This document shows, in pieces, positions 6,820 to 14,400 of a stretch of 17,873 nucleotides of DNA. Within the stretch, counting starts at the first letter, position 1; every line of letters begins with the position of its first letter. Under the pieces are notes generated by a model. It did no database searches, had not been told where the DNA came from, and saw only the letters and a program-made list of their open reading frames with translations. Both the position numbers and the translations under genes were made by a program. Source of the DNA: Vulcanimicrobiota bacterium (lineage in GTDB: Bacteria > Vulcanimicrobiota > Xenobia > Xenobiales > JADMJV01); assembly GCA_023447635.1 (NCBI GenBank), contig JAEXNA010000160.1:1-17873 (forward strand), written 5' to 3'.

Positions 6820-9609
6820 GTGAGCGTGAAAATCGCCGATAGGCTGCAGCGGGTGCGTTCCTACGGAGAACGCCTCATCCCGCTGGGGCCGGGTGTGGTT
6901 TGGTTCTCGAATCCCGATCTGGGGACGGGGCTTTGCTTTCCTGTGACCAAATTAGGGTACCGAGTGCGGCTGGCTGGCCCCACCGGTGCGGTGGAAGCGT
7001 TCCTAACCTTCGTCAACCCCACCACTCAGCCGCAGCAGGCCTACTTCCTGTTCCCTCTCGATCGGGAGATCACGCCGGCTCGGGTGCGCGTCAAGCACGG
7101 CGACTTTCAACTCGAGACGGAGATCTGTGCCAACCCTCAAGACGGTGCTGCCGAGGCGTTCCGTGAACCGCTGCCGGTAGGGCTGGCCAGGCTGTTCCAG
7201 GGCGAGACCGAAAAGGTCCTGGCCTTCTCTCTGGGTACGGTCAAGCCGGGCGACGAGGTGAACCTTCAGATCCTCTACGCTTGCTTTGTCTCGGAAACAG
7301 GCGAAGAAGGGCGCGGCTTCTCCTTCCGCCTGCCCCTGATGGCCTCTCGCGCCCTGACCACGCTCGATCCGAACGACTGCGAGCAGTTGACCCTGGCCAC
7401 CGGACTCGAGCGTAACCCCTCGGTGGCCATCACCCTTCTGCTCGAAGCCTCGGATCTGCAGCCGGGACGGATTGCGACCTCCCAGGTCTGCGGTATGATG
7501 CGCCAGCCCAACGGCGACATCGCGGTGGAATACGACCGCAGCAAACCGCTCGAAGCCCGCGACTTCGTGCTCGACTATCAGCTTTGGGCGGGACCGCGTC
7601 CCAAAGCCTGGCTGCGCAGCCAGGGCCGGCATTTTCTGCTCAATTTCTTGCCTCCGGCGACCGAGACGCCCTCGCTCCCGCGTCGCCTGGTCTTCCTGGT
7701 CGACGGCTCCGACGAGATGAACAAGGTCGGCAAGGATCGCTGCCAGGCTTGCATCGCCGGGATCCTTAACGGCCTGGCGCCCAACGACACCTTTGCTCTG
7801 GTCACTTTCAATCGCGACGTGGCCGGGTTCAAGAGCGGCGACTTCGTAGAGACGCGATTCGTGCCCGATGCCCTGAACTGGTTGCGCGACTACGCTTTTG
7901 GGGGAGTGGCCGACCTCAAAGCGCTACTCGAGCGCGTGGTCAAGCTTCCCCGACAGGTCGATTCGGTTCTTTCCATCGTCTTGATCACGGCCGGCCGTCT
8001 GGGCAACGAGCCCGAACTGTACCGACTCCTTCAGGGCTCGCGCGAAAACCTTCGTTTCTTCCCGGTCATCCTCGGCCGCAAAGCCGACCCCCACTTTGCC
8101 CGGGCCGCTTCGAAAGCGACCGGCGGTCGGGCTTTCCGGGCTCTGAGCGAAGAGTCGATCTCTCGTGTCTCCGAACGCCTGCTCGAAGAGACCCGGCAAC
8201 CGGTCCTCGATGTGGTGGGAATTCAGGACCGCGGTCTCGGGTTCCAGGGCGACAGCCTCACGCCCAAGTACCCTTCAGGGCTCTCCGGCTATCGCCCCAT
8301 CAACATCCTGGGCGTTCATACCGGCCGAGGCGGCGTGGAAGCGGGCGGTCGCTCGACCACCACCACCTGGAGCGAGCAGGTCGAACCGAAGGAGATTTTC
8401 CATAAGGTCCTGCCGGTGATCTGGGCCCTGGTCAAGGCGGGGGAGCTTGACGACGAAGCCAGGATGCTGGATCGGGCCGAACGAGGGATCCTGCGCAACG
8501 TGGTGCGCTCCCTCTCGGAAGACTATTTCCTTTCGAACTCTCACACGGCCGTGATGCTGCGGGATAACCTTAGCGGCGAACCCCGGTTTGCTCCGTTTTT
8601 CGAGCCGTGGCGCTGGTACAAGGCGACCGAGGCAGGAGACGGCAACACCAAATCGGCCAACGAACTGCTGGAAGATCAGCGCGAAAGCAAGGGCATTCGC
8701 GGTGGTCGGCTGCAGTCAGCGACCCGCGGCGGCCTGAAGATGAAAGACAACCTGGGCAAAGCGTCGACCACCACGGTGTTCGGCTCGAAGCTCGGTCACC
8801 AGAACCGTCTGGCCGGAAGCGTCAAGGACGGTCTCTTCTCGAAGCCGATGCTCAGCCCGGGCTCGGCCGGCACAGCTCGTCCCATGCCGAACCCGGTTCG
8901 CGGTGGGGGAGGAGCCCCGGTGGCGCCGGCCGCTCAGGGCGGGAACGGCGCAGGCTATCATCCGCCCGCGCAGCCAGTGACTCCTCCGGTGGCTCCACCC
9001 GTACAGCCGGTGGTTCAGCCCCCTCAGCCTGTGGAGCCGCCCACTCAAGCCGTGGCTCCGCCCACTCAAGCCGTGGCTCCGCCCACTCCGCCGGTAGCTC
9101 CCGCCCAGCCTTCCGAAGAGCCGCGCCCCATCCGGCCGGTCTCGTTGCGGCCTCCAGGCGCCTCGGGCGCGGGAACCGGCTTCGGCGAGCCACCGTCAGC
9201 CCCCGCTGGAGGGTCGACTCCGCCTCCCGCTGCCCCGGTAGAGAAGCCCGCGGCCCGCACCCTGCCCAGCCCCCGCGAGCTGGCCGCCCGAATCAGCGCC
9301 GATGCTCGGACCGGCGTGCCGGAAGAGCGAGCCAAACTGGCCTTGCGCAAAGACATGGCCGTGCGCCAGGCGCTGATGAACCAGATGCGCCAGCTGCATG
9401 CAGCGCTGGCCTCCTCGAACGACGTCGGACAACTGACCGGGCTGACCGACATCGTCTTGCACCAACTGGCCGAACCGGCCCTGGACAGCGAACTTTTGAT
9501 CCGCGCCTACGGCATGGGCTATCAAGCTCGGGCCGCCCTGGCCGAAAACCCTGCAGAGGCGAAAGAGAAACTCAAGCTCTGGCTGAGTCGTTTCGCCAAA
9601 CTATTCTAG
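6820..9609 (+). CDS. VIT/von Willebrand A-domain protein with degenerate MIDAS
   Basis: A 929-residue protein from GTG 6820, with AAAGGAAAG (6800-6808) upstream; GTG 6826 is also possible. The frame is open to 6622, but that extension looks non-coding. About residues 40-180 resemble a VIT domain: FVNPTTQPQQAYFLFPLD, a heavy middle with EAFREPLPVGLARLFQGE, then FSFRLPL. About 285-440 resemble a VWA domain (RRLVFLVDGSDEM, NDTFALVTFNRDV, VLITAGRLGNE). The conserved tail (QPVLDVV, VRSLSEDYFLSNSHTAVML) continues to about 590. A Pro-rich linker (about 697-817) leads to a helical C-terminal segment. The metal-ion site is eroded: DxSxS reads DGSDE (295-299), the MIDAS Thr is Val363 and the Asp of the TDG position is Ala391. 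No signal peptide or membrane segment is seen, so it is probably cytoplasmic. VIT-VWA proteins are usually interaction platforms. It is followed by a proline-rich protein gene after 34 bp. Confidence 0.88.
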   Translation: MSVKIADRLQRVRSYGERLIPLGPGVVWFSNPDLGTGLCFPVTKLGYRVRLAGPTGAVEAFLTFVNPTTQPQQAYFLFPLDREITPARVRVKHGDFQLETEICANPQDGAAEAFREPLPVGLARLFQGETEKVLAFSLGTVKPGDEVNLQILYACFVSETGEEGRGFSFRLPLMASRALTTLDPNDCEQLTLATGLERNPSVAITLLLEASDLQPGRIATSQVCGMMRQPNGDIAVEYDRSKPLEARDFVLDYQLWAGPRPKAWLRSQGRHFLLNFLPPATETPSLPRRLVFLVDGSDEMNKVGKDRCQACIAGILNGLAPNDTFALVTFNRDVAGFKSGDFVETRFVPDALNWLRDYAFGGVADLKALLERVVKLPRQVDSVLSIVLITAGRLGNEPELYRLLQGSRENLRFFPVILGRKADPHFARAASKATGGRAFRALSEESISRVSERLLEETRQPVLDVVGIQDRGLGFQGDSLTPKYPSGLSGYRPINILGVHTGRGGVEAGGRSTTTTWSEQVEPKEIFHKVLPVIWALVKAGELDDEARMLDRAERGILRNVVRSLSEDYFLSNSHTAVMLRDNLSGEPRFAPFFEPWRWYKATEAGDGNTKSANELLEDQRESKGIRGGRLQSATRGGLKMKDNLGKASTTTVFGSKLGHQNRLAGSVKDGLFSKPMLSPGSAGTARPMPNPVRGGGGAPVAPAAQGGNGAGYHPPAQPVTPPVAPPVQPVVQPPQPVEPPTQAVAPPTQAVAPPTPPVAPAQPSEEPRPIRPVSLRPPGASGAGTGFGEPPSAPAGGSTPPPAAPVEKPAARTLPSPRELAARISADARTGVPEERAKLALRKDMAVRQALMNQMRQLHAALASSNDVGQLTGLTDIVLHQLAEPALDSELLIRAYGMGYQARAALAENPAEAKEKLKLWLSRFAKLF
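9040..9081 (+). repeat. Tandem 21-bp direct duplication
   Basis: Two identical adjacent copies of a 21-bp unit (9040-9060 and 9061-9081) encode PPTQAVA twice within the proline-rich linker of the VIT/VWA protein. Partly degenerate Pro-Val units flank it on both sides. The lack of differences between copies suggests a recent slippage duplication. Confidence 0.9.
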
Positions 9610-9643
9610 ACGTGCGACACGTCCGTCTGAAGGAGCGGCCGGC

Positions 9644-10261
9644 ATGGCCCCAATGAAAAGAGAGCAGCAGTGGGACATGTTCGATGTCGCCACTGGCGCC
9701 TGCGAGCTCGATGATTACCTGAATCAGCGTTACAGCGAAAACGACCTGCAGTCCAAGTTCTGGGTGGAAGAGAAAGACCAGGTGGACGAACTGCGCCCGC
9801 CGGCCCAGGGTTCAAAAGAGCAGGTGGTGATCCCGATCCAGGGACCCAACGTAGGTCCTCCCAAGCCGCCCGCTCCCGTCGACACGGCTCCTTTGCCCAG
9901 TCGTCCGTCCTGGGAAGCCAGCGCACCGGCCGAGGCGCTGCCCAGCCGGCCCTCCTGGGAGCCCCCCAGCGCGCCCAATGCTCCCACTGCCGCCCCATGG
10001 AACGCCCCGGCTCGACCCGCTCCTGCGCCCGTCACGCCTGCCCCGCGTCCCGTGGTGTCCGAAGCGCCCCCGGCAGCGCCGGCATGGGAGCCGCCGACCG
10101 CTCCCCCCCCGGCTCCTCCCGCTGCCGTCCGTCCTGCTCCCGAACCCGAGCCTCCGGCGCCGGCTGCTCCCCCCAGCATGGCCGAACTGCTAGCCCAGTT
10201 CCATCAGGCCACCAAAGCGTACGAAGAGCGGGCTAAAGACGAAGAGCCCGACGAGCCCTAG
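9644..10261 (+). CDS. Proline-rich hypothetical protein
   Basis: A 205-residue protein that I do not recognise. Start ATG 9644 has a strong AAGGAG (9630-9635) eight bases upstream; the gap to the VIT/VWA gene is 34 bp, so the two are likely co-transcribed. Residues 1-50 are non-repetitive and acidic with aromatic residues (QQWDMFDVATGACELDDYL, KFWVEEK) and could be a small folded or binding segment. Residues 60-175 are Pro/Ala-rich and probably disordered, with recurring Trp-centred motifs: LPSRPSWE twice at a 15-residue period, then APWNAP and PAWEPP. The end (SMAELLAQFHQATKAYEERAKDEE) is a predicted helix with an acidic tip. No signal peptide or membrane segment. The matching Pro-rich linker in its neighbour suggests that the products work together, as an inference from position and composition. 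Its stop overlaps the convergent gene's stop. Confidence 0.82.
   Translation: MAPMKREQQWDMFDVATGACELDDYLNQRYSENDLQSKFWVEEKDQVDELRPPAQGSKEQVVIPIQGPNVGPPKPPAPVDTAPLPSRPSWEASAPAEALPSRPSWEPPSAPNAPTAAPWNAPARPAPAPVTPAPRPVVSEAPPAAPAWEPPTAPPPAPPAAVRPAPEPEPPAPAAPPSMAELLAQFHQATKAYEERAKDEEPDEP
9893..9982 (+). repeat. Two 45-bp tandem units encoding a 15-residue Pro/Trp repeat
   Basis: Units 9893-9937 and 9938-9982 encode LPSRPSWEASAPAEA and LPSRPSWEPPSAPNA. The first eight residues are identical while the DNA has several synonymous differences, so the peptide motif seems conserved by selection rather than by recent duplication. Confidence 0.75.
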
Positions 10262-11370
10262 GGTTCTCCCGGGGAAAGCACGTCGTCCATGACCTCGGCC
10301 GGCAAGATATGCCAGTCACAGGCCAGGGCAGGGCCGTCTTCTAGCAGGTAACGCACTGCTTGGACCAACTGGGCCGAAGTCAGGTCGAACCCGTTGATGG
10401 TGTCGCCAAAACCAGCCCCCAGGTTGAGCAGTTCGCCTCTGGCCAGCAGATAGCAGTGGCGTCCGCCTTCCAGGGTCAGCTCTTCGACGTGCCGCAAGAC
10501 CGTCCGTCGAAGAGCATGCTCGCGGAGTTCGGGAGCGAGCTCTTCGCTACCATGCCCGGCGTTGAGCAGAAACGCGCCGGACCGCAGCCGGCCCAGGTCC
10601 CCCCCGGTCAAGGCCGAAGGTCGACCCGTGGCGGTCACCAGGACCTCGGAGTGAAGGAGCAGCTCTTCTCGAGTCGGACAGGCGAACCCCTCGAAACTTG
10701 CCAGCGTCCGAGCTGACCCCGAAGGGTCGTAGACCGAGACCGTCCCTCCCAGATGACGGGCCGTGCGAGCGATCCCGCGTCCCACCGAGCCGAAGCCCAG
10801 GACACCAACCTGCTTTCCGTGCAGCGACAGTCGGGTGACCTCGCTGAAGGTCTGCCACAGGCTGAAACCGACCATCTTTTCGTTATGCACCGCCAGTTTC
10901 AGCGGCGCCGAGTTCCAGTCCACGACAGGGAAGCCCGGGAGGGCTCCGTCGAGCCGGCCCTTGATCCGCGACAAACCGGTCGTGGTGCCTTCCAAAGCCG
11001 CGACCGCCGACCCGCGCACGGCCAGAGCGTGACAAATCAGCTCGCCACCCAGGTCGCAAATCCAGCGCGGACCTTCAGCCGGGTAAGAAAGGCGTGTGAA
11101 AGCTTCCGCGTAGTCGATCAGCTCGACCCCAGGCGTGCGAGCAAGTTCCGCCCAGCCCTCGCGGTCCACGGTGGCGGCGTTGCAGGGGAGAACTTTCAGC
11201 GAAATCCGGCGAGCCATCCCCTGGATCACGGGGATCATTTTCAGGTCTATGTGAAAAGCCATAAACAGCTCGGCTTCCGGCGCGGCGGGGAACCCGGAAA
11301 GGGCACGTTGAGTCAGCGGCGTGTGGCGGAGTACCCAGTCAAGCTGGTCCTCCCAGGACGATCCTTCCAT
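10258..11370 (-). CDS. S-adenosylhomocysteine hydrolase-like protein with altered active site
   Basis: A 370-residue protein, start taken at ATG 11370 because the upstream open frame (to 11604) is low-complexity and overlaps the divergent gene; no clear Shine-Dalgarno. It follows the SAHH layout: N-terminal half with FHIDLKMIPVI (His40), WICDLGGEL (103-111), LEGTTTGL (126-133), then the NAD-binding domain GVLGFGSVGRGIA (GxGxxG at 192-197), VTATGRPSALTG and LLNAGH, and the closing YLLARGELLNLGAGFGD. SAHH cleaves S-adenosylhomocysteine to adenosine and homocysteine. Compared with human SAHH, catalytic Asp131 aligns with Leu107, Glu156 with Gly128 and Asp190 with His162; Lys186 (Lys158) and Asn191 (Asn163) are kept, and His of the GHP motif becomes Asp. 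It is also shorter than the usual 420-490 aa. NAD binding looks likely; normal SAHH activity does not. The stop overlaps the convergent gene's stop. Confidence 0.85.
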   Translation of the reverse strand: MEGSSWEDQLDWVLRHTPLTQRALSGFPAAPEAELFMAFHIDLKMIPVIQGMARRISLKVLPCNAATVDREGWAELARTPGVELIDYAEAFTRLSYPAEGPRWICDLGGELICHALAVRGSAVAALEGTTTGLSRIKGRLDGALPGFPVVDWNSAPLKLAVHNEKMVGFSLWQTFSEVTRLSLHGKQVGVLGFGSVGRGIARTARHLGGTVSVYDPSGSARTLASFEGFACPTREELLLHSEVLVTATGRPSALTGGDLGRLRSGAFLLNAGHGSEELAPELREHALRRTVLRHVEELTLEGGRHCYLLARGELLNLGAGFGDTINGFDLTSAQLVQAVRYLLEDGPALACDWHILPAEVMDDVLSPGEP

Positions 11371-11392
11371 CCCGGCGGGTTCTTTTTCGCCC

Positions 11393-11415
11393 CGAAATCG
11401 CCCTTTAGGATTTCG
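11393..11415. promoter_or_regulatory. Inverted repeat in a divergent promoter region, candidate operator
   Basis: Perfect 7-bp arms CGAAATC (11393-11399) and GATTTCG (11409-11415) flank a 9-bp spacer. The site lies in the only 103-bp gap between the divergent SAHH-like and GGDEF-EAL genes (11371-11473), 22 bp from the first and 58 bp from the second, where one dimeric regulator could affect both. It is AT-richer than its surroundings. No named motif is recognised, and no convincing -35/-10 was found. Confidence 0.4.
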
Positions 11416-11456
11416 AGTGGGATGCCGCAGAGAACGGCAGGTTTGCTCTCCCCCCT

Positions 11457-11471
11457 CCGGGAATGCCCCGG
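11457..11471 (+). promoter_or_regulatory. GC-rich hairpin next to the start codon
   Basis: CCGGG (11457-11461) and CCCGG (11467-11471) can pair around a 5-nt loop, ending two bases before ATG 11474. The gene has no clear Shine-Dalgarno, so a structure here could limit initiation, or the true start could be a downstream GTG (11486 or 11489). Short stem; a weak call. Confidence 0.25.
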
Positions 11472-11473
11472 GC

Positions 11474-14400
11474 ATGTCCGCAGATGTGGTGGCCGCAAGC
11501 GATGAGCTGCTGAGCGTTCTGGAGCAGATTCCAGAGGGCGTTTTTGTATTAGACGCTGAGTCCAAGGTTATCTTCGCTAACAAGCCCGGTCTGCGACTGG
11601 TCAAGCTGAAGCCGAAGAAAACGCTCGGCGAAGTGTTCCCTTATCCGCTCGAAGACGGCACGATGCGCGACTTCGACGTCGAGATGCTGGTCAGGCCCAT
11701 GACCTGGGGCGGTCAGGAATCTCGCCTGGTCCACCTCAAGCCGCTGAAAAGCGCGGGCGCCTTCCACTTAGAATGGAAGTTAGAGTCGGCGCTGGAGAAG
11801 GCTCGCTCGGCCGAGCACATGCTCGAAGAGTGGAAGAGCCGTGAAGGCATGGCCGCCGTCGACGGGGGTGGGGCCAACGCGGAACTCGAACGCAGCATCG
11901 AAGAGACCCGGGACCAGCTGACCGCGGCGCAGTCCCGCGAGAGCGAACTGTCCACTCGCCTCGATGAGTACCAGGTTCTGCTGACCCGTCAGCGCAATGA
12001 GTTCGAAGAGCGCCAGAACGAGCTGGAATCGCTGCTCGAGATGGCGGAATCGCGGGCAGACGAGCTGCAGGCCGAGGTCGTCAGCGGCGACCATCAGTCG
12101 GCCGCCGAGCTGCAGACCGCCATCGTGGCGGCGCGCGAGGCCGAAGAACAGGCCCGTCACCTCGAATCCGAACTGGTCGAAGCTCGTGATCGAGTTCGGG
12201 TCTCCGAAGAACAAGCCGAGGTCGCCGAAGAGCGCGCCTACAGCCTGGAGACCGAGGTCGAGCGACTCAGCGCCGATCTCGAAGAGCTGGAGCCGCTGCG
12301 CCAACAGATCGCGCAGCTCAGCGCTCGCGCTGAAGAGCTGTCGGCTCAAGCCGCCGCAGCGCCCGTCGTGGACGTGGCGGCCCTCGAGACCGAGATCTCG
12401 GAGCTGGTCGGCCAACTGCAAGCGCGCGACGAAGAGCTAGCCATTCTGACCGACCGCGTCGAGACCAGGGAAGACGAGCTGGCCGCTCGGGAAACCCAAC
12501 TTGGTGAAGCCGCCGTGACCCAGCGAAGCCTGGAAGCCGACCTCGAGGCGCTGCGCCGCCAACTGGGCACACTGCAAGGCGAGCTTTCCGGTCTCAGCGA
12601 GCAAGCCGGCGCGCGCGCTTCGGAAGTGTCCGGCATGGCCGAGCAGCTCGAGGGCAAAGACGCCCAGCTGGCGGGCTTGGCCGAGCAGCTTCAAGGACGC
12701 GAGACTGAGCTATCCGGCCTGCAGGAGCAGCTTCAGGCCAAAGAGCTCGAACTGACGGGACTGCGCGACCAATTGCAGGGTCGGGAAGTCGAGCTGGCCG
12801 GTCTGCAAGAGCAGCTTCAGGGCAAGGACAGCGAACTGGCCGGGCTTTCCGAACAGCAGCACGGCAAGGACGCCGAGGTGGGCGGACTGCTCGAGCAGCT
12901 TCGCCAGCGCGGCGAAGAGCTCGAGGCGCTGCGCGCCCAGGCCGAGCAGACCCGGCAGCAAGCGCTGGAGGCCGGCCAGGCCGCCGAATCCGTTCGCGGA
13001 GAGCTGCAGCTGGCCGAAGCTCAGCTGGAGTCGCTGAAGTCGCGCCTGGAGGAAGCCGAGGACACGCTGCGCGTGCGCAGCGAAGAGTCCGACGAGCTGG
13101 CCGAACAGCTGCGCGCCGAAACCGAGCAGTCCGAAGAGTTGGTCGAGCAGGTCCGCCAGGAAAACGAGCGACTCGAGGGCGAGTATCGCGAGCTTCGCGT
13201 CGCCTACGATGAGCTGGTCAGCAGCGGTCAAGGCGAAAATGACGAACTAAGATCCCGCCTGAGCGAACTGGAAGGCGCGGCCGCCGAGGCCGAGGGGCTG
13301 CAGCGGGAGAACCAAAAACTGGCCGCTCAACTCGAAGAGATCGGCGACCTGACCGAACTCGGCGAGCGGGCCGACAAGCTCGAGCGCAAGCTCGAAGGCG
13401 CCCTGCGTCGGGCCGAAGAGGCCGAAGAGCGCTTAGAGGAAGAGCGTCGCCTGCTGGGCGAGCTGCGCCAAACCTCGGATCGCCGCATCGCCGAACTTGA
13501 AAGTCGCAGCGCCGCGCCGATGGAACTCGATGCCGAGACCGAGCGGATGGCCTTCCAGGACCCGTTGACGGGCCTTCCCAATCGCAACATATTGCAGAAA
13601 TACCTGGGCTTCATGTTGCAGCAGTCGGTGCGCTACGAGCGCTACACCGCGCTCCTGCGCATCGATTGCGACCAGTTCAAGACGATCAGCGACACCTTCG
13701 GCAGCGAAGTCGGCGACCGCCTGATCCGTCTGGTGGGCGAGCGACTCTCCGCCGTGGTGCGGTCGTCCGACGTGCTGGGACGGCTGGCCGAAGACGAGTT
13801 CGTGATCCTGCTCTCGGACCTGCCCGACCAGAAAGAAGCCTCAGTGGTCACGGCTTCGGTCATCAAACGCATCTACCACATTCTCAAGAAGCCGTTCGCC
13901 ATCGATGAGCAGAACATCTCGGTGGGGGTCTCTATCGGCGTCTCGCTCTACCCGCTCGACGCGGCCAACGGCGAGCAGATGTTCCAGCATTCGGCGGTCG
14001 CTCTGAAGCGAGCCAAGGACACCGGACGGGGACAGGCTCAGTACTTTACCCCCGAAGTGCAGTCGGGCCACGAAGCCCGTATGATGCTCGACCACGAGCT
14101 GAAGCTGGGACTCGAGCGCAACGAGTTCGGTCTCCTTTACCAGCCGATCTTCGACCTCTCGAACGGCCAGATCGTCGGTGTCGAAGCGCTCATCCGCTGG
14201 AACCACCCTCGACTGGGCAGTATCGGCCCGGACGAGTTCCTGAAGGTGGCCGAAGAGTCCGGCCTGATCGTCTTGATCGGAAACTGGGCTCTGCGCAGCG
14301 CGTTGCAGCGGGCAGCCCAGTGGCAGGCCTCTGGTCTGGGGCTGTTCGTCTCGCTGAACCTGTCGCGTCGGCAACTGCTGCAGGGCGATCTGCTCCCCAC

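Noticed and set aside
11321..11473. N-terminal extension of the GGDEF-EAL protein
   Set aside because: It overlaps the start of the SAHH-like gene and lacks any PAS-like pattern; the PAS-like sequence begins right after ATG 11474.
11371..11604. N-terminal extension of the SAHH-like protein
   Set aside because: It would overlap the divergent GGDEF-EAL gene, is Ser/Arg-rich low-complexity sequence, and the family-like sequence begins after Met at 11370.
12584..12919. CRISPR-like or satellite array
   Set aside because: The 42-bp periodicity is in frame, codes for two-heptad coiled-coil units, and has no unique spacers.
12710..13231. Long minus-strand open frame opposite the coiled-coil region
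   Set aside because: It is the mirror of a GC-rich coiled-coil coding sequence; the peptide is Leu/Gly/Gln-rich and repetitive, and the plus frame carries PAS, GGDEF and EAL domains throughout.
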